Below, in pieces: positions 52,677 to 61,646 of a DNA stretch of 64,000 bases. Numbering within the stretch: the stretch's first letter is position 1; every line of letters starts with the position of its first letter. Under the pieces are notes generated by a model. That model ran no database searches, was not told where the DNA came from, and saw nothing but the letters and a program-made list of their open reading frames with translations. The DNA comes from Roseihalotalea indica. GTDB taxonomy: Bacteria; Bacteroidota; Bacteroidia; Cytophagales; Cyclobacteriaceae. Position numbers and translations under genes: made by a program. The stretch covers positions 66,439 to 130,438 of the forward strand of contig NZ_JAINFL010000017.1 of the NCBI RefSeq assembly GCF_022458895.1. Direction: 5' to 3'.

Positions 52677-54764
52677 TTACTCCCCCTTTTCCTCTTGGGA
52701 AACGCTTTCACCATTATGGGTTACTTCGTTATCAGATGTTTCTGCCGAAGAGCCCTCCTCGGCATAAAAGCCATCTCGCCCATTGAAATGCATTATATTA
52801 TCCCGCACACTGATATTACTACAACCTTCCCAATAGGTAGTAAATGTAATGCCATGAGCATCATTTCCCTCCAATAGATTATTCCTCACCTGAATCGACT
52901 GAGACTCGGCAGCACGAAAGCCGTGGAAGCCATTTCGCGCTATTTCATTTCCCTTAATTTCTACGTCGCGGCTATGGGTAAGCTCAAGACCGCACCCCCA
53001 GGGCGAATCAGCCAGACGGTTATCGGTAATTTTGCAATTGATTGTACGGGTGACAAACAGGTTATGCAACAAGCGCACTCCAGGAACTACGCTTCCTCCA
53101 TTATCGCTAAAATCACAGGATGAGATGGTAACTCCTTCCGCACCACGGATAGCCACCCCATTATGCGTGCATCCCCAAACGGTAAGATTCTCCAAATGAA
53201 TATTCTTCATCTGCCCGGCCTGCTGTGAGGCGAAGTTGATGCCACCCCGAACCGGTGCCACCTGTACCGAACGATTCCGACGGTCCTGATTGGGGTCGCT
53301 GGAAGTTTGAGGAGTGGCAGCACCTTCCACCACAAAATCGCGCAGTACTACATCGTGCATATCATCACTGTCGTTTACCATCGCAAACATATCGGTGCCA
53401 GGCTCCATAAAAATGATGGACTCCCGCCCCTCACCGGAAAGTGTAACTCCCGATGGAATTCTTAAGGCATTAAAAATTGTATGGAGCCCTCGTTCCAGTA
53501 CTACCCACCCGCCAGAGGTAGCCGCCTGATTCAGTGCTGCCTGAATAGAATCACCGGGTGCAACATGTATAGCACCCGAGGGTGGCTGGGCACTAACTCC
53601 TTCCCGGGCACCTCTCATTCCAACCATAGGATACAACTGAAGCGGCTCTTCTTTGGTCTGTTTTGTATAATCTGACGGAGCCCGAAAGGAAGTGAGCGCT
53701 TCCATTGTAGATTGATCTCGGGTATGAGCTACGGCCTGAGCCGTGTAGGGCATGGCAACTCCTTCAATATCGGTAAAATGGTGATACACAGTTTCGTAAA
53801 TATCTCTGAATTCATCTCGCTCTTTGGGAGAGATAACTCCATAAGCCTCTACGGTTTGCCCCAGCATGTATTGGGCCGTGTATTCAAATGCAAGGGCTAG
53901 TCGGTTGTCAGCCAGACTGTACAAGTCCTGTCCCTGGGTCCAAGCTACTTTACAGGCTTTGGCAAAATAGTCCATCCCCAGTTGGGTATGTCCTTGGTCC
54001 CGGGTGCTTTCCTGACACTGCCCGTGAGGATAAAAGTACTTAGTAAATCCTCCATTTCGGATACCCCGCAGGTATTGATCAACCGCCCGGTTGTATATCT
54101 TGGGGTTGTCGCAAAAAACACCGATGCACATCATGGTATTGATAATAGCGGCATCCCAGTTCCCGTTGGCTTCCGGAAAGAAATGTTCAATCACGGGATA
54201 ATAGACCGATAGTAACACCTGCTGAAAGGCTTCAATATCTTGCTTTTCCCAGCCGGAGTCTGTGTATCGGAGAATCTCTGCTGCATTACAGAATTCGTGT
54301 ATTGCCCACCCAATCAGCACTTTGGCGTCGTTTCCCTCAAAATCCCAGATTACCGGCGACCAGGCATTAATAATTTCAATAGCTTTTTCAGCGTATGCCT
54401 TTTCATCAGTAATGTACCACATCAGCGCATGCCGGTACGAGGCACTGGCACTAGCCCGGAATTCATTCCCGCCGACAGAGCCTTTGCCGTATGAACCTCT
54501 TACTACATGCACGAATGGTTCAGGGGTAAACTCGAGCGAAGTTTCTGCTTTGAGCCTTTCGAAAGCGGAACGCCAGGGTTCTTCACCTGCTTCAATTTGA
54601 GCTTTCATGTGTTCCAGGTCATGCTTATTCTGATACATGCCAGGATGCACAAAGTTCAAAACAGGTTGTATTGAATTGGGGGAAGCACTAATGACTTGAG
54701 CGTAGGAAGAGGAATAGGTAAGAACTGCGTATACAACAAGCAGCCAGCAGCGTTGGAGCCTCAT
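52677..54764 (-). CDS. secreted alginate-lyase-like and beta-helix fusion protein
   Basis: A 695-residue secreted protein. I start at the ATG at 54764, which gives a signal peptide (MRLQRCWLLVVYAVLTYSSSYAQ). Residues about 35-360 match the alginate lyase (PL5-type) domain: RHALMWYITDEKAYAEKAIEI, a GNWDAAI motif, and QESTRDQGHTQLGM with the likely catalytic or binding His and Tyr. Residues about 398-695 form a right-handed beta-helix (NosD/pectate lyase-like coils, such as NLTVWGCTHNGVAIRGAE and VRNNLLEGNDAHGI). The fusion suggests a lyase for a uronic-acid polymer, such as alginate or a related polysaccharide. No SusC/D pair is next to it. Confidence 0.85.
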   Translation of the reverse strand: MRLQRCWLLVVYAVLTYSSSYAQVISASPNSIQPVLNFVHPGMYQNKHDLEHMKAQIEAGEEPWRSAFERLKAETSLEFTPEPFVHVVRGSYGKGSVGGNEFRASASASYRHALMWYITDEKAYAEKAIEIINAWSPVIWDFEGNDAKVLIGWAIHEFCNAAEILRYTDSGWEKQDIEAFQQVLLSVYYPVIEHFFPEANGNWDAAIINTMMCIGVFCDNPKIYNRAVDQYLRGIRNGGFTKYFYPHGQCQESTRDQGHTQLGMDYFAKACKVAWTQGQDLYSLADNRLALAFEYTAQYMLGQTVEAYGVISPKERDEFRDIYETVYHHFTDIEGVAMPYTAQAVAHTRDQSTMEALTSFRAPSDYTKQTKEEPLQLYPMVGMRGAREGVSAQPPSGAIHVAPGDSIQAALNQAATSGGWVVLERGLHTIFNALRIPSGVTLSGEGRESIIFMEPGTDMFAMVNDSDDMHDVVLRDFVVEGAATPQTSSDPNQDRRNRSVQVAPVRGGINFASQQAGQMKNIHLENLTVWGCTHNGVAIRGAEGVTISSCDFSDNGGSVVPGVRLLHNLFVTRTINCKITDNRLADSPWGCGLELTHSRDVEIKGNEIARNGFHGFRAAESQSIQVRNNLLEGNDAHGITFTTYWEGCSNISVRDNIMHFNGRDGFYAEEGSSAETSDNEVTHNGESVSQEEKGE

Positions 54765-54955
54765 AAAGGTATTTTTAAGGGTAGTTAGGTTGTCAGTGCT
54801 ATAGAAATAGCCCTTTAGATTGAAAGTACGTAAATAATGCCACTTTTTTAAAAGGAAAATGATTGCCCTTGCTAATTCTTCATTTGAACATCGTATTCTA
54901 TCGCCAGATACAACCACTCTTCCCAAATATTTCCCATTTTTTCAGGCTGATTTGT

Positions 54956-54963
54956 TAGTTTTG
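54956..54963 (+). promoter_or_regulatory. -7 element before the YheT-like gene
   Basis: TAGTTTTG is an exact TAnnTTTG, about 24 bases before the ATG at 54987. No TTG is visible at -33. Confidence 0.4.
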
Positions 54964-54986
54964 CCCTTACCTGATGTTGTTATAGT

Positions 54987-55988
54987 ATGCCGCTGATCAC
55001 TTCTTCTAATTATCAAGCTCCCCCTTATTTATTCAATGGACACCTGCAGACTATTATTCCCTCTCAGTTTCGCCGGGTGCCCGAAGTAAACTATGAACGC
55101 GAACGAGTAACCACCGAAGACCAGGATTTTTTACTATTGGATTGGTCCCAAATAGGATCGAATAAATTAGTCATAATCTCGCACGGGCTGGAGGGAGATA
55201 GCACCCGCCCTTATATCAAAGGCATGGTGCGCGCTTTTAATCAAGCGGGATATGATGCCCTGGCCTGGAATTTCAGGGGGTGCGGTGGAGAAATAAATCA
55301 AACGCTTCGTTTTTATCATAGCGGAGCCACGGAAGATTTACATTTTATTGTTCAACACGCACTGCAAGGGTCGGCGTACGAAAGCATCATTTTGCTGGGT
55401 TTCAGCCTGGGGGGAAACTTAACCCTGAAATATGTAGGAGAGCAGCAGGAACGTTTACCTGAGCCCGTAACAGGAGCAATTGTATTTTCAGTACCACTCG
55501 ATTTGCATGCCTGCTCTGCCAAAATATCAGAGCCGGGCAACTTTTTGTATAACTGGCGCTTCCTGAGCCATCTGAAAAAGAAAATCCTGGCGAAGGAAAA
55601 ATTGATGCCGGACCAACTCAGCTCCGAATTTTTTCCTCAGGTCCGCACGCTCCAAGATTTTGATGATTATTATACAGCCCCACTACATGGCTTTGAAAAT
55701 GCCGCCCAATATTATCAACAGTGCAGCAGCATTCGTTTTTTAAAATCTATTCAAATCCCTACCCTCATTGTCAATGCCAAAAATGACCCGTTTTTGGCTC
55801 CAGAGTGCTACCTCACCCACAATGAAGATACCAGCGATCTATTATATTTTGAAGCTCCGGCAGAGGGTGGCCATTGTGGCTTTATGCCTCGGAACTACCA
55901 GAGAAGTGAAAATTTCTGGTCAGAAGATCGCGCTATCCGTTTTAGTAGGGAGATTGTTAATGCCCAAAAACATAGAACCAATCGCTAA
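54987..55988 (+). CDS. YheT-family alpha/beta hydrolase
   Basis: A 333-residue COG0429/YheT-type hydrolase. The nucleophile elbow is GFSLGGN (about 140), with an ISHGLEGDSTRPYIKGMVRAF segment for the oxyanion, and the late His in GGHCGFM. The start FNGHLQTIIPS is standard. Substrate unknown, commonly an esterase. It stands alone, divergent from the lyase gene, and shows an in-family C-terminal tail. Confidence 0.92.
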   Translation: MPLITSSNYQAPPYLFNGHLQTIIPSQFRRVPEVNYERERVTTEDQDFLLLDWSQIGSNKLVIISHGLEGDSTRPYIKGMVRAFNQAGYDALAWNFRGCGGEINQTLRFYHSGATEDLHFIVQHALQGSAYESIILLGFSLGGNLTLKYVGEQQERLPEPVTGAIVFSVPLDLHACSAKISEPGNFLYNWRFLSHLKKKILAKEKLMPDQLSSEFFPQVRTLQDFDDYYTAPLHGFENAAQYYQQCSSIRFLKSIQIPTLIVNAKNDPFLAPECYLTHNEDTSDLLYFEAPAEGGHCGFMPRNYQRSENFWSEDRAIRFSREIVNAQKHRTNR

Positions 55989-56107
55989 CACTCAATATGA
56001 GATATCCCATTTTAGTGATCAACTCAGTGCTTCCTCTAAACCTGAGTAATTCCAGTCTTTAGGAAGTTATCCCAAAGCCATAATTTAAATATTTTTTATT
56101 CTGATTA

Positions 56108-56149
56108 TATGTTGAAATACAGAATTTTATTCTGTTATTTTACAACATA
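56108..56149. promoter_or_regulatory. 42-base nested dyad upstream of the Tat-exported aminotransferase
   Basis: Outer arms TATGTTG (56108-56114) and CAACATA (56143-56149) enclose inner arms ACAGAAT (56119-56125) and ATTCTGT (56129-56135) around TTT. Both arm pairs are perfect. It lies 13 bases before the ATG at 56163, so it may be an operator for a dimeric or tetrameric regulator, or an RNA hairpin in the leader. Confidence 0.6.
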
Positions 56150-56162
56150 AACAACTATCACT

Positions 56163-57314
56163 ATGAGCTCATCTTTATCTCGTCGTCACTGGCTGAAATC
56201 TACCGCATTGCTAACCGGACTGGCCGCCGTTCATAATCCTTTTGAGGCGTTTACTGCCACGGCTCCCACTCACTATTTTCAACCTCCTGGAAAATCACCC
56301 TGGGACTATGAGAATATGAAAGCCCGCCTGACTTCCAACGAGAACCCCTTTGGCCCTTCTCCCAAAGCGCAGGAAGTTATGTGCAGTGCCATTAAAGACA
56401 GTTGGATGTACCCAAAATTGGGGAAAGATGCGCTCAAGAAAGAGCTGGCTGACTTATGGGGCGTTACCGAAGATCATATCATTTTGGGAGCTGGCTCTAC
56501 CGAGATACTAATGGCTGCGGCCCAAAGTTTCGGTAAGCACAACCATTCATTACTAGCCGCCGACCTCACTTATATGTCGCTAATCCGCCGGGCTTGTGAT
56601 GATTATCAGGCCGGGCTCACTACTGTGCCTCTTACAGCGGACTATGATTACGATTTTGATCAGATGCTGGATAACATTACCGATGATACCAGTTTGGTTT
56701 ATATCTGTAATCCCAATAATCCTACGGGAAGAATTACGGATGCCAGTAAATTACAGGAATTCTGTAAACTGGCATCGAAGAAAAAGCCCGTATTCATCGA
56801 CGAAGCCTATATTGATTATCAGGAAGATGCACCCGCTCACTCTATGATCCATCTGGTGCGCGAAGGTTATCCGGTAATGATTGCCCGCACTTTCTCTAAA
56901 GTACACGCCATGGCCGGTATGCGTATTGGCTATTGCGTAGCAACTCCCGAACTGATCAATGAATTAGGTAAATATGGCACTGATGGAAACGGCATGAGCC
57001 GCCCCGCTGTACTAGGCGCCCTGGCTACCTTGGAAGATGCCGAGTTCATGGATTACAGCCGGAAAATGAATGCTGAATCCAAAGCTTTCCTTTATAAAAC
57101 CCTGGAAGCTAACGGGTACGAGTACATTCCGTCAGATACCAATTTTGTGCTATTTCCCATTCGCATGGACGGGGACCGCTTCGTGATGGAAATGATGAAG
57201 CGCGGCGTTGGACTGAAACGCGTAGTATACCGCAACCAGCACTATTGCCGGGTTAGCATTGGTACGATGGCAAACATGGAAACGTTTGCCGGTGCCTTCG
57301 GAGAAATCTCTTAG
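56163..57314 (+). CDS. Tat-exported HisC-like class I/II aminotransferase
   Basis: A 383-residue PLP enzyme with histidinol-phosphate-aminotransferase-like features: LTSNENPFGPSP (57-68), ICNPNNPTGR (181-190), the VFIDEAYIDY strand and the PLP Lys in ARTFSKVHAMAG (Lys246). Upstream is a twin-arginine signal (SRRHWLKSTALLTGLAA, Arg7-Arg8), so it likely folds with PLP and is exported by Tat, which is unusual for an aminotransferase. It is alone, with a long dyad just before it; no other histidine gene is near. The true substrate is unknown. Confidence 0.87.
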   Translation: MSSSLSRRHWLKSTALLTGLAAVHNPFEAFTATAPTHYFQPPGKSPWDYENMKARLTSNENPFGPSPKAQEVMCSAIKDSWMYPKLGKDALKKELADLWGVTEDHIILGAGSTEILMAAAQSFGKHNHSLLAADLTYMSLIRRACDDYQAGLTTVPLTADYDYDFDQMLDNITDDTSLVYICNPNNPTGRITDASKLQEFCKLASKKKPVFIDEAYIDYQEDAPAHSMIHLVREGYPVMIARTFSKVHAMAGMRIGYCVATPELINELGKYGTDGNGMSRPAVLGALATLEDAEFMDYSRKMNAESKAFLYKTLEANGYEYIPSDTNFVLFPIRMDGDRFVMEMMKRGVGLKRVVYRNQHYCRVSIGTMANMETFAGAFGEIS

Positions 57315-57674
57315 TGCTTATAATCACGTCCTGAGGTAAGCTTACTAAATTGTTATGTCCAATTCGGCATGCTTACAACTAACATATAGTTGATAGGGAG
57401 AATTATGCCCTTAGAATAAGAGCCCCCCCTTTGGTGGTATCAAGTTGGTATATATGCCTACTTAGCAGTGTCATTTTGATAATGTTATATCGCTATAACT
57501 TACCAAAGTCATAATCTCAGGACATTTATTGTGGTATCTTTTCCATCAACAGTAAAGATTCAAGAAGTTTATTCAGGGAAGCCTTCTTGGTAGAATTTTT
57601 GACGGAACTATTGCAGTATTTTACAGTAAAAAAATTTACTGGCTGCTTTATTTTTTTCACTACAATCCTAGCTA
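57315..57674. other. gene-free stretch with several inverted repeats
   Basis: No gene is supported. GTCCTGAG (57328-57335) and CTCAGGAC (57516-57523) form a perfect inverted pair 196 bases apart end to end, which could be ends of a small mobile element. GTTATA-tcgc-TATAAC (57484-57499) lies inside. CAGTAAA-aaaa-TTTACTG (57624-57641) is near the next gene. Confidence 0.4.
57624..57641. promoter_or_regulatory. possible operator before the DUF418 gene
   Basis: CAGTAAA-aaaa-TTTACTG is a perfect 7+7 dyad, 34 bases before the ATG at 57675. Its position suits a repressor or activator site. Confidence 0.4.
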
Positions 57675-58892
57675 ATGGCGGCTCAATTTTTACCCAAGAC
57701 CTCCTCGAAAAGAATTACGGTTATTGATGCCTTACGTGGGTTTGCCCTTTTAACCGTCTTACTCACTCATTACTTAAGCTCTTACTCTGGGTATCCTAAG
57801 TTATTTACCGAAGAACAACTGGCAGCCCTTCCTTTTCCTGAATTGGATCATGACATTTTCAAGATCAATCAACTCTTCTTCAAGCTTAAATCAAGGGTAC
57901 TTTTCTCATTTCTATTTGGTTTAGGTTTTTACTTCCAGATTGAAAAATCAGAGCGACTAGGCATTTCTTTCCGCAAAACTTTCATTAAACGACTGTTGGT
58001 GATGCTATTGATTGGGTTAGTGCATACCTACCTGATTCTGTGGGGGGATATTTTGCGCTGGTATTTTATTGCAGGGCTGTTTCTATTGATTTTATATCGG
58101 TTAAACAGTAAAATTATCCTGGGCTTATGCATTCTCTTATCTTTTGTATTACCCACTACTGAAAGCATTCTGGAAATGGTGGTTAAAGACCACATGCATA
58201 CCAGACTATCTATAGAGGCTGTGCAAAATGCATTTTTGAGCGGCTCTTACTGGCAGACCATTAAAATGAATTATCTGATTGAGCATGACAAGTTCGTTGA
58301 CCCTTGGTATTTCATTGGTTATGTAGCTAATATTCTAGGCTTCTTTTTTTTAGGACTTTGGGCTGGCAAAATTAACTTCTTCAAAAAATTAGAAGAATAC
58401 CAACCTTTTATTATCCGGGGCTTTATCATTGGCGGTTTGGTTTTTATCGTTGGCGGCCTATTATTTGTCTTTAATCCTATTCCTCAATCTGACTCATTGC
58501 TGTTGCATCAGATTGTTAACTCACTGGGATACCGGATGGATACTGTGGGTTTGTTTGTAGTTTACGTATGTGGTTTTATTTTGCTCTATCGAACTCCACT
58601 GGGTCGCTATCTGGAAATATTGGTACCAGTGGGCAAGATGACCCTCACCAATTATATCATGCAGTCAGTGGTAGCTGTCTTTTTGTTTAATGGTATGGGG
58701 CTGGGGTTGTTAGGAAAAATTGGCCCTTCGTTCGTCTTACCTATTGCACTATCGTTTTTTGCCTTTCAAGTGGTATTTAGCCATGTATGGCTTCATTTCT
58801 TTTATACCGGACCTTTGGAGTGGGTCTGGCGGATAATGGTTTCTGGTAAATTCCAACCATTGCGAAAGCAAGTTGCAGAAACTGCCCGATAA
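57675..58892 (+). CDS. DUF418-type membrane protein (YeiB-like)
   Basis: A 405-residue integral membrane protein. The start RITVIDALRGFALLTVLLTH is the family signature; there are about nine or ten hydrophobic helices, with a LIGLVHTYLILWGDIL segment and the late TLTNYIMQSVVAVFLF and FFAFQVVFSHVWLHFFYTGPLEWVWR. This final region is the DUF418 domain. These proteins may be membrane acyltransferase-like or transporters; not settled. It is divergent from nothing nearby and precedes the S9 peptidase. Confidence 0.92.
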   Translation: MAAQFLPKTSSKRITVIDALRGFALLTVLLTHYLSSYSGYPKLFTEEQLAALPFPELDHDIFKINQLFFKLKSRVLFSFLFGLGFYFQIEKSERLGISFRKTFIKRLLVMLLIGLVHTYLILWGDILRWYFIAGLFLLILYRLNSKIILGLCILLSFVLPTTESILEMVVKDHMHTRLSIEAVQNAFLSGSYWQTIKMNYLIEHDKFVDPWYFIGYVANILGFFFLGLWAGKINFFKKLEEYQPFIIRGFIIGGLVFIVGGLLFVFNPIPQSDSLLLHQIVNSLGYRMDTVGLFVVYVCGFILLYRTPLGRYLEILVPVGKMTLTNYIMQSVVAVFLFNGMGLGLLGKIGPSFVLPIALSFFAFQVVFSHVWLHFFYTGPLEWVWRIMVSGKFQPLRKQVAETAR

Positions 58893-59060
58893 AGTAAGTG
58901 CTAAAGCATTGATATGAGGAAACTTAGCGAAATCATTTTTGCTAAGCCATTACTAAAAGTATTATTCTCATAGCATTACACTTATATCCCTAAAGTACAT
59001 CATAATTTTATCAGCACATTCAGAGCAAGTTTAGTATCTTTTGTGTCAAACCATGACTCT

Positions 59061-61136
59061 ATGAAATACCTAGCTGCATTATTATCCTGGTTCATCGTTC
59101 CTTTACAAATAATAGCACAACCCACCGCTGATTCAACCCAGCGAATATTTCAGTCTATTAATGTCTTTGATCTCGAGTATGCTGATGATCCGCAGATATC
59201 CCCGGACGGCGAACTGATTGTGTATACTCGCAACTTCATGGACATTATGAAAGACCAGCAGCAATCAAATTTGTGGATGATGCGCACCGACGGAAGCCAG
59301 CACCGGTCACTAACCCGTGGCAATCACCGAGATTTTTCTCCACGATGGTCACCCGACGGACAAAAACTACTGTTTGCTTCTAACACCGACAGTGGTGTCC
59401 AATTATACCTCCGCTGGATGGACACTGGCGAAACTGCTAAGCTAACGAATCTGACCCAGTCGCCCGGCAATATCTGTTGGTCTCCCGATGGGAAGTGGAT
59501 CGCTTTAACAATGCAGGTACCCGAAGATTCACCCTCATTGGTTCAAATGCCAAAAAAACCCAAAGGTGCCGAATGGGCAGATCCAGCAAAATATATTGAC
59601 GCTCTCCAGTACCGATTTGATGGAGCAGGTTATCTAGAGACTGGTTATTCACATGTATTTATTCTTTCTGCCGATGGTGGTACTCCCAGACAGCTTACCT
59701 TTGGAGAGAATGACTACGGCAGCACCCTATCCTGGACTCCCGACAGCAAATTCCTTATTTTATCGTCTAACCTTCACCTAAATGGCGACCTTGAGCAGCC
59801 ATTAAACACCGAAGTTTATGAATTGAATATAACCGATGGGAGCATAAAAGCCCTAACTGACCGGAATGGTCCCGATGGCTCGCCAGTAGTTTCTCCCGAT
59901 GGCAATCATATTGCCTACGTTGGCTTTGATGATAGGTACCAGGGATACCAGGTTACTAACTTGTATGTGATGAACCGGGACGGAAGCAATATTAGCAAAC
60001 TTACTGAATCTTTAGATCGGGATGTTTCTTCGCCTCAATGGAGCTCAGATAGTAAACAGATTTACTTTACCTATGACGATCAGGGAGACACGAAAATTGG
60101 TCGAGTTACGCTTAAAGGTGAGCTGAAAGAAGTAGCGAGTCAACTAGGTGGCACTACATTAGGAAGGCCCTATGCCAGTGGTTCTTTCTCACTCTCTACT
60201 AATGGCACTATTGCCTATACCTCTACTGATACTCAACGCCCTGCCGATGTATCGTCAGTTACTCCGGCAGGTCAAACCACAATGTTAACTCATCTCAATG
60301 ATGATCTCTTAGCATACAAAGAATTAGGTGAAGTAGAAGAAATACACTTTTCATCTACGGCAGACAAGCGTGACATTCAGGGATGGATTGTTTACCCTCC
60401 AAACTTTGATGATAGAAAGAGGTATCCTTTGTTATTAGAAATCCACGGTGGGCCATTTGCAAACTATGGAAGTCGGTTTAGTGCTGAAATGCAATTATAT
60501 GCAGCAAATGGCTATGTTGTTCTGTATACTAACCCTCGAGGAAGTACCAGTTATGGAGAAGAATTTGGTAACCTGATCCACCACAATTATCCTGGGGAGG
60601 ATTATGACGACCTCATTTCAGGGGTGGATGCTGTTATTGATCGAGGTTTTGTTGATGAAACCCGCTTGTTTGTTACCGGCGGTAGTGGTGGTGGAGTATT
60701 AAGCAGTTGGATTATTGGTAAAACGAACCGTTTTGCTGCAGCGGTAGTAGCCAAGCCAGTCATTAACTGGTTTAGTTTTGTGCTCACTTCTGATGCTTAC
60801 CCCTTTTTTTCTAAGTATTGGTTTCCCGGGAAACCCTGGGAGCATGCAGAACATTACATGAAACGATCGCCTATTTCTTTAGTGGGTAATGTCACCACGC
60901 CAACAATGCTGCTAACGGGAGAGTCAGATTACCGAACACCTATTTCAGAAACTGAGCAATACTACCAGGCACTGAAGTTACAAGGAGTAGAAACTGCGAT
61001 GGTTCGTATTCCGGGCGCATCGCATGAGATTGCCAGCCGGCCTAGTCAATTGATTAGTAAAGTGTTGCATATAATGGCCTGGTTTGAAAAACACCCTATC
61101 CATAATACCTCTGCTAATACTACCAATGGCAATTAA
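59061..61136 (+). CDS. S9-family prolyl oligopeptidase-like peptidase
   Basis: A 691-residue exported serine peptidase. I start at the ATG at 59061, which gives a signal peptide (MKYLAALLSWFIVPLQIIAQ). The N-terminal half is a beta-propeller with WD/TolB-like repeats (ISPDGELIVYT, SPRWSPDG-type FSPRWSPDGQKLLFAS, PVVSPDGNHIAYV). The C-terminal hydrolase domain has the Ser in TGGSGGG (about 542), the Asp in GESDYRTP and the His in GASHEIASRP. It would cut short peptides outside the inner membrane. The order and spacing fit the S9 family. Confidence 0.94.
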   Translation: MKYLAALLSWFIVPLQIIAQPTADSTQRIFQSINVFDLEYADDPQISPDGELIVYTRNFMDIMKDQQQSNLWMMRTDGSQHRSLTRGNHRDFSPRWSPDGQKLLFASNTDSGVQLYLRWMDTGETAKLTNLTQSPGNICWSPDGKWIALTMQVPEDSPSLVQMPKKPKGAEWADPAKYIDALQYRFDGAGYLETGYSHVFILSADGGTPRQLTFGENDYGSTLSWTPDSKFLILSSNLHLNGDLEQPLNTEVYELNITDGSIKALTDRNGPDGSPVVSPDGNHIAYVGFDDRYQGYQVTNLYVMNRDGSNISKLTESLDRDVSSPQWSSDSKQIYFTYDDQGDTKIGRVTLKGELKEVASQLGGTTLGRPYASGSFSLSTNGTIAYTSTDTQRPADVSSVTPAGQTTMLTHLNDDLLAYKELGEVEEIHFSSTADKRDIQGWIVYPPNFDDRKRYPLLLEIHGGPFANYGSRFSAEMQLYAANGYVVLYTNPRGSTSYGEEFGNLIHHNYPGEDYDDLISGVDAVIDRGFVDETRLFVTGGSGGGVLSSWIIGKTNRFAAAVVAKPVINWFSFVLTSDAYPFFSKYWFPGKPWEHAEHYMKRSPISLVGNVTTPTMLLTGESDYRTPISETEQYYQALKLQGVETAMVRIPGASHEIASRPSQLISKVLHIMAWFEKHPIHNTSANTTNGN

Positions 61137-61646
61137 AGCAACAGTATTACCCCTATGAATATGGGATGTTTTTTTAATTTATTACAGTTACTCGTCACGA
61201 AATCATGCAAAAAAACATCCTGTACATTTAAAATTCAGGAAGGTGAATTTATAATTATTTTTATTGATAATATAAATTTATATATTTTTCTTTATTCTCA
61301 TATAAATAAGCACATTTCCTGGTAGTAAATTGCCTATAGTAAGGTCCGTCACTATCATATACTTTGAATAAAAGCTCTTTCCAAATTTTAACAGATAGAT
61401 TACCATATTCGTTAGCCACACCGCATCTTTGAATAGATACTAAAAAATAAATTTCATTCCCGAAAACGATACTTAAGCCGTGTTCAGGCTATTTAAGGTT
61501 AAGTACATTTTTTTCATAATAAATGTGATAGATATATACAGAGAAAATACTCAGGTGTTACTCACACATGTATGAAAAAAGGCAGATTAAGATAAGTTGT
61601 TAGTTCCTGACATGTCATTTTTGCAATAAGTAGAAATGACTAAGGA
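61137..61646. other. 510-base intergenic stretch with inverted repeats
   Basis: No gene is supported. A weak CCC...GGG hairpin before a T7 tract (61151-61175) could be the S9 terminator. GGATGTTTTTTT (61164-61175) and AAAAAAACATCC (61209-61220) form a perfect 12-base inverted pair, which may be a bidirectional terminator. The rest is AT-rich and includes the promoter region of the large repeat protein. Confidence 0.4.
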
